Made by a program: the position numbers and the translations under genes. DNA of 64,000 bases from contig CAYQCE010000006.1 of assembly GCA_964415885.1 (NCBI GenBank), positions 1 to 64,000 on the forward strand, in the 5' to 3' direction. Source of the DNA: CAYQCE01 sp964415885 (GTDB lineage: Bacteria > Zixibacteria > MSB-5A5 > JAABVY01 > JAHJOQ01). Below are positions 44,770 through 54,416 of this stretch, in pieces. The notes beneath the pieces are model-generated. The model was not told where the DNA came from, ran no database searches, and saw only the letters and a program-made list of their open reading frames with translations. Position 1 is the stretch's first letter; every line of letters begins with the position of its first letter.

Positions 44770-46155
44770 ATGAAAGTAGTCAAGACACCAGAAGAGGCGA
44801 TAAACTCGCAGATCGTAAAGCCGGGCAGTGTAATCTACACTTCCGGCAACGCCGCGACTCCACAGGACCTTCTGCTGCAGCTCGCTCAGGATACCTCCAT
44901 TCAGCATGTCGCGCTGTATAGTGTACTTCCTCTCGGTGAGCGGATACTCCCCTTGTTTTCTGAAGAACGCTGCAAGACACTGACGCACCGGGTGCTTTTT
45001 AACAGCCACATTTCGCGCGAAGCAGTAAACAAGGGGTGGGCGAAGTATCATCCGATGCATCTCTCGGAAATCCCGAAATACGCCAAACGGGAAGGCGGCC
45101 CGAATGTCGTGCTCTTGACAGTTCAGGGGCCTGATTCCGGCGGCAATTACTCGCTGGGAACCACGGTTGAGAGCGTTTTGGCAGCTATATATTCCGCGAA
45201 GAGACGCGGGGGGCTGGTGATAGCCGAGCGAAACGCCCGGATGCCGTTCGTACTCGGCACAACCATACCGTCGGAGTACATAGACTTTCTCGTTGACTCG
45301 GATTATGAGCTTCCATCCAGTCCCGTCAAACAGCCGGATGACCTCGCGGTGAGAATCGGGGAGATCATTGCCGCACTCTATGTCCGGGACGGCCGCGGGA
45401 ATGAACCCGGCTCGACACTTCAGTACGGCATAGGCGAGGTCCCCGAGGCCGTGACGTCCGCGATCCTGAAACGCGGTGTCGGCGATCTCGGGATTCACAC
45501 CGAGTTGTTCGCTTCCGCGATGCAAAGACTGATCGAAGAGGGTGTTGTGACCAACCGCTGGAAGAGCAATATCAATTTTTCGATATCATCGATCTTTCTT
45601 GCCAAGGACCAGAAGGGGTATGAGTGGCTCAATTACAACAGCTCAGTGCAGAGCCGGCCGTCCGACTACACGAACAGCGTATTTCGAATCGCCCAGCAGC
45701 CGAGAATGGTCACGATAAACAGCGCGATCGGTGTGGATCTGCAGGGTAACATCTGGGCCGACTCGCTCGATGCCAGAAAGATATATTCCGGCGTGGGAGG
45801 ACAGAGCGACTTCATACGTGGCGCACAATACTCAGAAGGTGGCGTGGCAATCATTGCGCTGAAATCCAAGACCGGTAAGGGAATTTCGAAGATAGTCGAC
45901 CGGTGCCCGGCGGGAATCACTACTACCGCTATTCCGGCAGATCAGGTTATCATAGTTTCCGAGCACGGCGCATTTGACCCGAGACGGCTGAGCCTCGGTG
46001 AGCGTGCGGTTGGTATTGCACATCTTGCGGCGCCCGAGAAGCGAGATGAGCTGCTAAAGATAATCCGGGATGATCCGGCATTCCACCGTCCGAAACTGGA
46101 ATCGAACAAAATTCCGGGATTCACATCATACGAGGAAGCGCTGGAGAGAATGTAA
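44770..46155 (+). CDS. Acetyl-CoA hydrolase/CoA-transferase family enzyme
   Basis: A 461-residue protein of the 4-hydroxybutyrate/acetate CoA-transferase family. Features include LQYGIGEVPEAVTSAIL near residue 215, DLGIHTELFA near residue 240, and GVGGQSDFIRGAQYSEGGVAIIAL near residue 345. AFDPRRLSLGERAVGIAHLA lies near residue 400. The enzymes form a glutamyl-CoA intermediate and exchange CoA between carboxylates. The convergent neighbour is an ADP-forming acetate-CoA ligase, so the pair may handle acyl-CoA overflow in fermentation. Substrate is not fixed by sequence. Confidence 0.85.
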   Translation: MKVVKTPEEAINSQIVKPGSVIYTSGNAATPQDLLLQLAQDTSIQHVALYSVLPLGERILPLFSEERCKTLTHRVLFNSHISREAVNKGWAKYHPMHLSEIPKYAKREGGPNVVLLTVQGPDSGGNYSLGTTVESVLAAIYSAKRRGGLVIAERNARMPFVLGTTIPSEYIDFLVDSDYELPSSPVKQPDDLAVRIGEIIAALYVRDGRGNEPGSTLQYGIGEVPEAVTSAILKRGVGDLGIHTELFASAMQRLIEEGVVTNRWKSNINFSISSIFLAKDQKGYEWLNYNSSVQSRPSDYTNSVFRIAQQPRMVTINSAIGVDLQGNIWADSLDARKIYSGVGGQSDFIRGAQYSEGGVAIIALKSKTGKGISKIVDRCPAGITTTAIPADQVIIVSEHGAFDPRRLSLGERAVGIAHLAAPEKRDELLKIIRDDPAFHRPKLESNKIPGFTSYEEALERM

Positions 46156-46161
46156 CGGGGG

Positions 46162-48306
46162 TCATTTGCCCGTCTCGACCTTCTCTACTATGAAACGAGC
46201 ATCTACGGCGGCGGTATTTTCTGCGTCAGCCGCGATGATAAACGGGTTAACGTCGAATTCCTTGAACTCGAGGAAATCCGCAACGAGTTGAGACAGACGC
46301 AGGATAGCCTCTATCAGCAGATCGAGATCGACCGGTTCCGATCCACGAAATCCTCGTAGCAACTCGTATCCGCGCAGGCGCTGAACCATCTCGCGAGCCT
46401 CGATATTGGTAACCGGGTTGACCCGGAACACAACATCTTTCATCACCTCGACGTAGATTCCACCGAGACCGAACATGAGAAGCGGACCAAACGCCGGATC
46501 GGTCGACATGCCCATCACGGTTTCGATTCCGCCCCTGACCATCGCCTGTATCGCCACGGAGAACGGCTCGTCCGAGTCGACTTCCCTTCGCACGTTCTTC
46601 TCCATCTCATCCCATGCAGCCCTTATCTCCTTCTCATCGCGGAGATCCACCTTGACCGCGCCGATCTCGGTCTTGTGCAGAATTCTCGGGGTGCTCACCT
46701 TCATCACGACTGGGAACCCCAGCTTTGCGGCAGCCTCGACAGCCGAATCGGGAGAGAATGCATACTCGTACTGGGCTACGTTGATACCGTAGGCTTCAAG
46801 TATCTCAAGTGCCTCGCGGCCGATAATCTCGAACTGCTCTTTCTTGAGGTGCTCGTCGATAATCCTGCGCACACGCTTACGGGCGACATCGAAGGACGGG
46901 AACTTGCCTTCCTCCCTATCGCGGAATTTCCGATATTTCTCTATCTTGACGAGCGTCTTGCTGATTGACTCAGGAAAAATGTAAGCCGGGATATTGTTCT
47001 TTTTCAGGTATTCGAAGCCTTCCGAATACCACGATACACCCATGAAGCAGGCATAGAGCGGTTTGTCGTATCGGTTCTTCACATCAACAATACTCTCGGC
47101 GACCTTCATCTGGTCGACCGTAATTGGCGGGACGAAGATCGAGAGCACCGAGTCGAAACTGTCATCCTGGATTGCGGCCTCGAGTGCAGCCTTGAATTCA
47201 ACGTGTGTGGCACCGGCCACCAGATCAAGTGGATTGTGGATCGGCGTGTCGGGCGGCATATGCGGACGAATCTTTTTCTTTGTCTCTTCCGTATAGTCCG
47301 GCATCTCCATCCCGAGACTGATAAGCGCATCTGTCGCAAGGATTCCCGGTCCACCGGAATTCGTCACAATGCTGACTCTATTGCCCTTGGGGACAGGCAT
47401 TCGAGCCAACGCGGACGCCGTGTCGAAGAGTTCCTCGATCGACGACACACGTATCACGCCGGTCTGCTCGAACAGTGCGTCGACAGCGACCTCGGTACCG
47501 GCGAGTGCGCCCGTATGTGAGGATGCGGCTGCGGCACCTTTGGTCGTGGTGCCGGATTTTACGACCACTATCGGCTTCTTCTTCGTTACTTCTCTCGCAA
47601 TAGAGGTGAAGTGGCGGGGATTGCCGAAATTCTCGAGATACATCAGGATGATATCGATGTCGGGATCGTCCTTCCAGTATTCGAGTAGATCGTTAGCCGA
47701 GATGTTCGCCTTGTTTCCGATCGATGCGAATTGCGCAAGGCCGAGATTCATATCGGTTGCCTGCGCCAAAATCGCCTCGCCGAGAGCTCCCGACTGTGAG
47801 ATAAACCCGATCTTGCCGCGCCTGGGGTAGACCTTCGAGAACGTGGCGTCCATCATGATCTCGGGATTCGTGTTGATGATCCCGAAACAGTTCGGACCAA
47901 TCATCCGCATGCCCCAGTATTCAACCCTCTCAATCAGCTCGAGTTCGAGCTTCAGACCGGTCGGTCCAACTTCACGGAATCCGGCGGTTATGATCACGAG
48001 TCCGCGAACACCCTTCTCCCCGCACTGATCGACTACCGCAGCGACCTTCTCTCGGGGCACGATGACGACCGCGAGATCCACGCGATCCGGAACATCCAGA
48101 ATGCTCGAATATGCCTTTATCGAGTGTATGACGCTATGATTCGGATTTACGGGAAAGATCTTTCCGTTAAACTCGTACGTGATCAGATTGTGGAGTATTT
48201 CTCGACCGATCGAGCCCTTTCTCGGCGTAGCGCCGATAACCGCAATCGATCGCGGACGCATGATATAGTCTAATTCCTGTCGACCGGACCGTGATTCCGT
48301 TGCCAT
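46162..48306 (-). CDS. Acetate-CoA ligase (ADP-forming), fused alpha-beta
   Basis: A 714-residue protein. An N-terminal CoA-binding domain (IAVIGATPRKGSIG near residue 22) is followed by a succinyl-CoA-ligase-like domain. The phospho-histidine motif SSHTGALAG lies near residue 262, and a C-terminal ATP-grasp domain (from about 475) has FPVVMKVSTPRILHKTEIGAV. It makes ATP from ADP, phosphate and acyl-CoA, typical of archaea and anaerobic bacteria. I start at ATG 48306, where GAGG lies six bases upstream. It is downstream of PPDK, but a terminator intervenes. Confidence 0.92.
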   Translation of the reverse strand: MATESRSGRQELDYIMRPRSIAVIGATPRKGSIGREILHNLITYEFNGKIFPVNPNHSVIHSIKAYSSILDVPDRVDLAVVIVPREKVAAVVDQCGEKGVRGLVIITAGFREVGPTGLKLELELIERVEYWGMRMIGPNCFGIINTNPEIMMDATFSKVYPRRGKIGFISQSGALGEAILAQATDMNLGLAQFASIGNKANISANDLLEYWKDDPDIDIILMYLENFGNPRHFTSIAREVTKKKPIVVVKSGTTTKGAAAASSHTGALAGTEVAVDALFEQTGVIRVSSIEELFDTASALARMPVPKGNRVSIVTNSGGPGILATDALISLGMEMPDYTEETKKKIRPHMPPDTPIHNPLDLVAGATHVEFKAALEAAIQDDSFDSVLSIFVPPITVDQMKVAESIVDVKNRYDKPLYACFMGVSWYSEGFEYLKKNNIPAYIFPESISKTLVKIEKYRKFRDREEGKFPSFDVARKRVRRIIDEHLKKEQFEIIGREALEILEAYGINVAQYEYAFSPDSAVEAAAKLGFPVVMKVSTPRILHKTEIGAVKVDLRDEKEIRAAWDEMEKNVRREVDSDEPFSVAIQAMVRGGIETVMGMSTDPAFGPLLMFGLGGIYVEVMKDVVFRVNPVTNIEAREMVQRLRGYELLRGFRGSEPVDLDLLIEAILRLSQLVADFLEFKEFDVNPFIIAADAENTAAVDARFIVEKVETGK

Positions 48307-48427
48307 GTGAATCCTCGTTTCCTTTCTGTTGAAAACACAGAACGATATAGCCCATGTTCGCCACAAGTCAAGCTGTTTTTCATTCACCGGCGGAGATACG
48401 CAGATGACTCAGTCTCGCGCACGAAGA

Positions 48428-48458
48428 AAGCGCCGAAGCTCAAGTAGCTCCGGCGCTT
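48428..48458 (-). terminator. Intrinsic terminator after the PPDK gene
   Basis: 13-bp stem AAGCGCCGGAGCT/AGCTTCGGCGCTT (one wobble) with a 5-nt loop on the minus strand, followed by TCTTCGT. Confidence 0.85.
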
Positions 48459-48489
48459 AACAAACCAATTTACCAGAATCAACTGTCGG

Positions 48490-51426
48490 CTATTTCTTCT
48501 TCTTGCGAGAAGTCTTCTTCGTTGCCTTCTTCGTGGTTTTCTTCCCTGCAGACTTCTTCTTTGCCGCCGTCTTCTTCGTGCTCTTCTTCTTTGCGGCCTT
48601 CTTTGCCGTCTTCTTCGTCGTCTTCTTCTTTGTCGTTTTGCCGGCAGGCTTCTTCGTTGTCTTCTTAGTCTTGCTCGTCTTCTTCTTCGGCGCACTCTTA
48701 GCCCTGGTGGTCGTACCGCCACCCTCTTCGATCACTGCCTGCGCTGCTGCGAGACGGGCGATCGGGACCCTGAACGGCGAGCATGAGACATAGTCGAGAC
48801 CGGCGCGATGGCAGAACTTGACCGATGCCGGATCACCGCCGTGCTCACCACAGATACCGATCTTCAACTCTTCCTTGGTGGCACGTCCCTTGTCGACACC
48901 CATTTCCACGAGCTGTCCCACACCGGTCTGATCGAGAGAGACAAACGGGTCCTTCGGCAGGATGCCCTTGTCCACATAATACTTGAGGAATCGACCGGCA
49001 TCATCGCGCGAAAAACCCATCGCCATCTGAGTCAGGTCATTGGTTCCGAAAGAGAAGAACTCAGCGACTTCAGCGATCTCATCCGCAGTCAGTGCGGCAC
49101 GCGGTATCTCGATCATAGTGCCGACCTTGTACTCAATTTCGGTGTTATATTGACGCATCACCTCTTCGGCAACACGCACAACAACCTCGCGCTGATTCGC
49201 GAGCTCATTGACATGACCGACAAGCGGGATCATAATCTCCGGATAGACCTTCTTACCGGCCTTCTTCAGCTCACAAGCCGCCGTGATGATCGCACGGGTT
49301 TGCATCTCGGTTATCTCAGGATAAGTGATTCCGAGACGGCACCCTCTGTGTCCGAGCATCGGATTAAGCTCGTGAAGCTCCTCGAGGCGTCTTCGGATAA
49401 CTCTCTGCTTCTCTATCTTCTTCTCATCAGCGCCCTTCTCCTCGAGCTCGCGGATCTTGGCGTCGACCTCCTCCATCCTCGGGAGGAACTCATGAAGCGG
49501 CGGATCGAGAGTACGGATTGTAACCGGCAGGTCCTCCATCGCGGAAAGAATGCCCTTGAAATCGGCTTTCTGGAACGGCAGAAGCTTATCGAGCGCCGCC
49601 TGCCTGTCGGCCTGCGACTCGGAGATAATCATCTGCTGTACGATCGGCAAACGATCCTCTGCGAAGAACATATGCTCAGTCCTGCAGAGACCGATACCCT
49701 CGGCACCGAACGCCCTCGCGGTAGTCGAATCGTCAGGTGTATCAGCGTTGGTTCGAACTCCGAGCTTGCGGTATCCATCAGCCCATTCCATGAACTCGCC
49801 GAATTCGCCCGAGAGCTCTGGATCGATCGTCTCGACTTCGCCCTTCATAACCTCACCGGTCGAACCGTTGAGCGTGATGACATCGTTCTCCTTGAATACC
49901 TGCGTTCCAACCGCAAACTGGCGCTTGGCCTCGTAGACTCTGATATCCTCGCATCCGGCGACACAGCACTTGCCCATGCCCCGCGCTACAACAGCGGCGT
50001 GCGAGGTCATCCCGCCGCGGGCGGTCAATATACCCGCCGCTGCGGCCATACCGTGAATGTCGTCAGGATTGGTCTCGGTTCGCACGAGGATTACCTTCTC
50101 ACCGGTTTCTGCGCGTTCGACCGCCTGATCAGCGGTGAACACAACCTTGCCCGATGCGGCTCCCGGTGATGCCGCGAGACCCCTGGCAATCACGTCATAA
50201 TGGGCATCCGGGCTAATCCGGGGATGCAGCAACTGATCGAGGTCCTCGGGACGGACCCGCATCAGAGCTTCATCGACCGAAATCAGATCCTCTTTGACCA
50301 TATCGACGGCGATCTTCACAGCCGCCGGAGTTGTCCGCTTGCCGGAACGAGTCTGGAGCATGTAGAGGATGCCCTCTTCGATAGTGAACTCGAAATCCTG
50401 GACATCTCTATAATGAAGCTCGAGCTTATCGGTGATATCGCGGAGTTCCTTGAACACCGCCGGCATATCCCTCTGCAGCTCGATAATCGGCTTCGGCGTG
50501 CGAATACCCGCGACAACGTCTTCACCCTGCGCATTGATCAGATATTCACCGTAGAATTCTCTGTCACCGGTAGCGGGGTTCCGTGTGAATCCGACGCCCG
50601 TTCCGGAGGTGTCACCGAGATTGCCGAATACCATCAACTGAACATTGACACCGGTCCCGGTTTCCTCGGTAAGATCGTTGAGCTTGCGATATGTTATTGC
50701 GCGTGGATTATTCCATGAGCGAAAGACCGCGTCACGAGACATCTTCAACTGACGATTCGGGTCTTCCGGGAAGTCCTCGCCGGTCTTGTCCTTGATTATC
50801 TTCTTGAACTTGTCTGCAACATCCTTGAGATCATCCGCGGAAAGAGAGGAATCGTGACGGACCTGGCGCTGCTTTTTCTTCTTTTCCATTACATCATCGA
50901 AAATCTCTTTATCGATTCCGAGCACAACATCACCGAACATCTGTATAAACCGGCGGTAAATGTCATAGGCAAACCGCTCGTTGCCTGTCTTCTCGATCAT
51001 TCCCTGCAACGTCTCGGAGTTAAGGCCGAGATTCAGCACCGTATCCATCATACCCGGCATAGAAATCGGGCCGCCGGACCTGACCGACACGAGAAGTGGA
51101 TCTTCCTTGCCGCCAAATTTCCTTCCGGTAAGCTTCTCAAGCCTGGCGATTGCCTTGTCGATTTCCTCTTCGAGCCCGGGAGGGGAACTCATGTTGTTCT
51201 CGTAGAAGAGCTTGCATGCTTCGCAGGTGATAGTGAATCCGGGAGGAACCGGGATACCCGCGTTGGTCATCTCAGCGAGTCCGGCTCCCTTTCCCCCCAG
51301 AAGTTCTTTCATCGACCCGTTGCCTTCGGCCTTACCTCCGCCGAAGAAGTACACCATTTTGGGTTTCTTTTTGCGAGTGCTCTTTTTTGAAGTCCTTTTG
51401 GTGGCTCCAGCCGTCTTCCTTGCCAT
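48490..51426 (-). CDS. ppdK: Pyruvate, phosphate dikinase with lysine-rich N- and C-terminal extensions
   Basis: A 978-residue protein; PPDK is normally about 875-900. Family motifs: FFGGGKAEG at the N-terminal ATP-binding domain, the swivelling-domain phospho-His in GGMTSHAAVVARG near residue 473, and the PEP/pyruvate barrel with GICGEHGGDPASVKF near residue 863. It interconverts pyruvate/ATP/Pi and PEP/AMP/PPi. About 20 residues at the N-terminus (RKTAGATKRTSKKSTRKKK) and the last 73 residues are a Lys/Thr/Ala-rich, histone-H1-like sequence of repeated TKK, AKK and TTKK. I start at ATG 51426; GAGGAG lies ten bases upstream. Confidence 0.93.
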   Translation of the reverse strand: MARKTAGATKRTSKKSTRKKKPKMVYFFGGGKAEGNGSMKELLGGKGAGLAEMTNAGIPVPPGFTITCEACKLFYENNMSSPPGLEEEIDKAIARLEKLTGRKFGGKEDPLLVSVRSGGPISMPGMMDTVLNLGLNSETLQGMIEKTGNERFAYDIYRRFIQMFGDVVLGIDKEIFDDVMEKKKKQRQVRHDSSLSADDLKDVADKFKKIIKDKTGEDFPEDPNRQLKMSRDAVFRSWNNPRAITYRKLNDLTEETGTGVNVQLMVFGNLGDTSGTGVGFTRNPATGDREFYGEYLINAQGEDVVAGIRTPKPIIELQRDMPAVFKELRDITDKLELHYRDVQDFEFTIEEGILYMLQTRSGKRTTPAAVKIAVDMVKEDLISVDEALMRVRPEDLDQLLHPRISPDAHYDVIARGLAASPGAASGKVVFTADQAVERAETGEKVILVRTETNPDDIHGMAAAAGILTARGGMTSHAAVVARGMGKCCVAGCEDIRVYEAKRQFAVGTQVFKENDVITLNGSTGEVMKGEVETIDPELSGEFGEFMEWADGYRKLGVRTNADTPDDSTTARAFGAEGIGLCRTEHMFFAEDRLPIVQQMIISESQADRQAALDKLLPFQKADFKGILSAMEDLPVTIRTLDPPLHEFLPRMEEVDAKIRELEEKGADEKKIEKQRVIRRRLEELHELNPMLGHRGCRLGITYPEITEMQTRAIITAACELKKAGKKVYPEIMIPLVGHVNELANQREVVVRVAEEVMRQYNTEIEYKVGTMIEIPRAALTADEIAEVAEFFSFGTNDLTQMAMGFSRDDAGRFLKYYVDKGILPKDPFVSLDQTGVGQLVEMGVDKGRATKEELKIGICGEHGGDPASVKFCHRAGLDYVSCSPFRVPIARLAAAQAVIEEGGGTTTRAKSAPKKKTSKTKKTTKKPAGKTTKKKTTKKTAKKAAKKKSTKKTAAKKKSAGKKTTKKATKKTSRKKKK

Positions 51427-51641
51427 ACTGTATAGTCTCCTCATGATATGTAGAATTTCCACCGTAAATCATAGACTCAATTTGGCACAATTCTACGTAA
51501 GTTGAATTCCTCACGCAAGATGTTTCTTGACATAATTGAGCCATAACACCGAGGCGGGCGATTCTGTTTCAGAAAAGACTAGAACTGTAGGACCCGGTAT
51601 CAGATTTTCGCTCCGACACGGCGAGCCACGAGCCGCTTCAT

Positions 51642-51959
51642 CTACATGGTGAAGTATCGCTCGCCCGAGATAATCTTCTCGAGCATCTTGAGGGTCTTCT
51701 CCACCGGAGCATGCATGAGATCGTGAGTGTTTAGCGTGCCCTTGGCCTTCTCACGCCGATACTCAACCCCATTTGCGCCCTTCAGCCGCTGCTTCTTTTT
51801 GTGAGTGAGATTATACAATCTCTGATACTCTCTTGCTTTTTCGCGATGTGCCAGATAATACTTTCTCTGGTACTCAGCGCGCGCGGCCTTAATTTCCTCA
51901 GGAGTCATGTCCTTTTTGCTCTTGCGGCGCTTGGGTTTAGAGATTTGGATCTTTCCCAT
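51642..51959 (-). CDS. Small basic protein with YY-x-x-H-R-E repeats, function unknown
   Basis: A 105-residue, highly basic protein. The first 18 residues are Lys/Arg-rich (SKPKRRKSKKD). Two similar helical segments follow, EYQRKYYLAHREKA and EYQRLYNLTHKKKQ, a pattern seen in some DNA-associated proteins. The C-terminal 30 residues are less basic. AAGGACGG precedes the ATG. It may bind nucleic acid. I do not recognise the family. It stands between PPDK and the membrane cassettes with no close neighbour. Confidence 0.5.
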   Translation of the reverse strand: MGKIQISKPKRRKSKKDMTPEEIKAARAEYQRKYYLAHREKAREYQRLYNLTHKKKQRLKGANGVEYRREKAKGTLNTHDLMHAPVEKTLKMLEKIISGERYFTM

Positions 51960-52262
51960 AGTACCGTCCTTGGTTACTGCCGAAATACTTCAGCCCTCTA
52001 ATTAGCAGTGTTTCAATGACTTACAGAGGTGGTGGAAGCCGAAGCATCCTCCCCGTGTAAGTAATTTAACAATAATCGGTTAACGTGTCAACAGAAAAGT
52101 GCAACAAAATACAGCTTTTCTGCAATGAGTATCGTTGACCTGAAATCCCTGTGAGACAGTTAGATACGAAGTACTAAATCATAGGCAAAACCCTCCATAC
52201 ACATCCGCTCTTAACACTCTTATCAACCCTCATAACTCCCTTACCCGCCTACACTTAACGGG
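51960..52262. other. Intergenic region after the membrane cassettes
   Basis: About 300 bp, AT-rich from 52060. I see no gene, RNA or clear intrinsic terminator, although the twelve-gene unit ends here on the minus strand. Confidence 0.4.
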
Positions 52263-52901
52263 TCAGGAGAAATAACTCACCACCATGTAGTACCAAGACT
52301 CGATAAATGCTATCCTCTGTACGAAAAGTGAAACTCGAGCCATTACCGTATATCCGAAACTCGATCCGAATCCGAGCATAAGGATCCAGATTCCGAATTT
52401 CGCCGCGCCTCCGAATGCTCCCTTGTGTTCCTTCGAAAAGAAGAAGTACATGAGCCCCGTGAGTACACCGATCACTATAACTATATTCCAAAACTCTGTC
52501 AAGGAGGCAAAGCCAAGATTGAGGTCCAAAGTTGCAGAAAGCTGTCTGTTCACACTGTTGTACATGTAAAGCGGTATTGCAACACCGGACGTGCCAATAT
52601 AGAATGCGATCGGATAGCGTGATAGCCACGCCAGTTTCTTCGAAAACCTGAACCACATCATTGCGCCGAGGAGTCCCGGAATGAGGTACCACCATTCACC
52701 GGCGATCACCGGATCGAACAGCTTCGGCTTGAGACTGTTCAGTACCAGGAGGACGGCGAAATAGCCTGCTCCGACACCGACAACCAGATGCTCTGCAAAT
52801 TTGTAAAACGGGTTGTCCTTATACAGAAAGCTGAACGTCGCGATTGTCAAAAGCACCGCGAGTGTCGTCCATAAGAGTTCTACAGTCGGGCCATCTTCCA
52901 T
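52263..52901 (-). CDS. Cassette 3, family D: polytopic membrane protein
   Basis: A 212-residue protein with about six hydrophobic helices. It carries the D-family signatures: FSFLYKDNPFYKFAEHL near residue 20, WLSRYPIAFYIGTSG near residue 93, and YFFFSKEHKGAFGGAAKFG near residue 153. GFGSSFGYTVMARVSLF lies near residue 178. It lacks the extra N-terminal hydrophobic segment of the cassette-2 copy. GGAGG precedes the ATG, 15 nt after gene C3. It is the last gene of the unit. Function unknown; channel, scaffold or carrier are all possible. Confidence 0.75.
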   Translation of the reverse strand: MEDGPTVELLWTTLAVLLTIATFSFLYKDNPFYKFAEHLVVGVGAGYFAVLLVLNSLKPKLFDPVIAGEWWYLIPGLLGAMMWFRFSKKLAWLSRYPIAFYIGTSGVAIPLYMYNSVNRQLSATLDLNLGFASLTEFWNIVIVIGVLTGLMYFFFSKEHKGAFGGAAKFGIWILMLGFGSSFGYTVMARVSLFVQRIAFIESWYYMVVSYFS

Positions 52902-52916
52902 TTACCTCACCTCCTC

Positions 52917-53768
52917 CTACAGCTTAATTTTCTTCTTACGATCGGACATAAGATATCCGATGTTTCCAATTAGGATGAACAGCACGATGGTCAGATGCGC
53001 GACGACCTGTGCAGGCATACCCTGGTTGGCGTCCGCTTCCTGTCCGACAAGCTGTTCATACTCTGCAGCACCCACCCAGCCTCCAATAAGGCCGAAGAGT
53101 GCGTTGCCGAGATATGGATAGTAGTCGGTGGCCATAACTCCGGTCACCCCGAGAGCGAGAGGCATATCGTATCTCGCGTTGCCGTAGATGATCCACATAT
53201 CGGATGTCGTACCTGATGTTATCGTTACGACCCCCTTAAGGTCATCGTAGTTTCGCACCCTATGCATGATCGGGAGCTCATCGAGAGGAGTGTCGTAATA
53301 GTCTCTCGGGAAAAACACGCGGAAGTTCTCGCCCATTCCGAGGATCACAAATGCCGGGTATGGACGATACCCGAGGAAGCAGTAATCCTCGCCATAGACG
53401 ACCTCTCGGCCATATATCTCCGCTGCATCCTCCGAGACCTCCCGTGTCACCTGCTCTACCATACCTGCGCCGTACTGCGAAAGAGTGACGGTGACTACCT
53501 TAACACCTTTTCGGAAACAGTGCAGCATGATAGCGCGTGACATGGGATGCAGCTCAGCGAGAGAACTGGGGTCGTAATCGAACGACATCAGTATCTTCTC
53601 TCCAGGCTCCGCATTCTCGATAAAGTTGTATATAGACTTGACCTCATCGGTGGTTACCACTCCCACGGTAAACACGCTTCTCAGGAAGTACGCCATTGAC
53701 ACAACGACGAACAGGAAGAGAAAGACCCAGCGCCTGTCAAGTTCTACCATTCTTTCAAATATATTCAT
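52917..53768 (-). CDS. Cassette 3, family C: TM-anchored extracytoplasmic domain
   Basis: A 283-residue protein. The N-terminal ELDRRWVFLFLFVVVSMAYF is a membrane anchor. An extracytoplasmic alpha/beta domain (35-235) follows, then a second TM helix (about 255-275) and a short basic tail DRKKKIKL. Conserved points are MSFDYDPSSLAELHPMSRA near residue 60, YGEDYCFLGYRPYP near residue 130, and GLIGGWVGAAEYEQL near residue 230. The first resembles a Rossmann-type strand-loop, but no nucleotide motif is clear. No catalytic triad is visible. AGGAGG precedes the ATG. Confidence 0.75.
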   Translation of the reverse strand: MNIFERMVELDRRWVFLFLFVVVSMAYFLRSVFTVGVVTTDEVKSIYNFIENAEPGEKILMSFDYDPSSLAELHPMSRAIMLHCFRKGVKVVTVTLSQYGAGMVEQVTREVSEDAAEIYGREVVYGEDYCFLGYRPYPAFVILGMGENFRVFFPRDYYDTPLDELPIMHRVRNYDDLKGVVTITSGTTSDMWIIYGNARYDMPLALGVTGVMATDYYPYLGNALFGLIGGWVGAAEYEQLVGQEADANQGMPAQVVAHLTIVLFILIGNIGYLMSDRKKKIKL

Positions 53769-53780
53769 ACCGGCATCCTC

Positions 53781-54404
53781 CTAATCTCTACCGAGGTAAG
53801 CCCGTTCAATGCCGAGCATGATTTTGAGTGCAGTTGCGACCGCTCCGAGACCGATTCCGATAATGATCGCGCGCTTGGCGGCCAGATTCGGGACCTTAAG
53901 AATCCATGTAGCGAGATTAGCAACCGGTTCCGAGATGAATCCCATCGGAACGAATCTGATCATTATAACCAGGCCCGCAATAAGGAGCAAAGTCGCCAGA
54001 ACCGATCTGGCCCGGAATGCCCTGAATGCGGCAGAGGCTATAAAGAAAGCGAGCAATGAGAACATTGTTGCCTGGATCGGAACCAGAATATGGAAGAAAA
54101 AGTGCTCGTACACATAGTTGTTCAGATTTCCACCGCCGGGGAAAAAGCCAAAGATCAGCATCACGAAAAGTCCGACGAGTGTAACAACTGCGAATCCCCA
54201 GTTCTCCGATCTACGGCTGATTTTCCCCCAGTTTACCCGAAGAAGTGACCAAATTCCGAGCAACAGGGCGAACACGCCGATAACAATTGTCCAGTCGATC
54301 AGGTACTGGTACATCCAGGCCCAACTGTCGAGCGGGACGAAATACTGGACGACCATGAACACACTGACCATGAACACCATTATCAAGGGAATCCGTTGTT
54401 TCAT
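53781..54404 (-). CDS. Cassette 3, family B: small polytopic membrane protein
   Basis: A 207-residue protein with about six hydrophobic helices. Family marks: RIPLIM at the start, the ISRRSENWGFAVV turn near residue 63, VPIQATMFSLLAFFIASAAFRAFRAR near residue 110, and the C-terminal PNLAAKRAIIIGIGLGAV...LGIERAYLG. AAGGAGG lies eight bases before the ATG. The invariant GIERxYLG end would be cytoplasmic or periplasmic depending on topology. Function unknown. Confidence 0.75.
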   Translation of the reverse strand: MKQRIPLIMVFMVSVFMVVQYFVPLDSWAWMYQYLIDWTIVIGVFALLLGIWSLLRVNWGKISRRSENWGFAVVTLVGLFVMLIFGFFPGGGNLNNYVYEHFFFHILVPIQATMFSLLAFFIASAAFRAFRARSVLATLLLIAGLVIMIRFVPMGFISEPVANLATWILKVPNLAAKRAIIIGIGLGAVATALKIMLGIERAYLGRD

Positions 54405-54416
54405 AACATATCCTCC

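Noticed and set aside
48490..48720. CRISPR-like short repeats at the end of the PPDK gene
   Set aside because: The repetition is lysine-codon low complexity inside a coding frame, with no spacers.
48808..50169. A long plus-strand open frame (453 codons) opposite the PPDK gene
   Set aside because: It is a mirror of a strongly conserved enzyme on the other strand, has no recognised domain and arises from codon bias.
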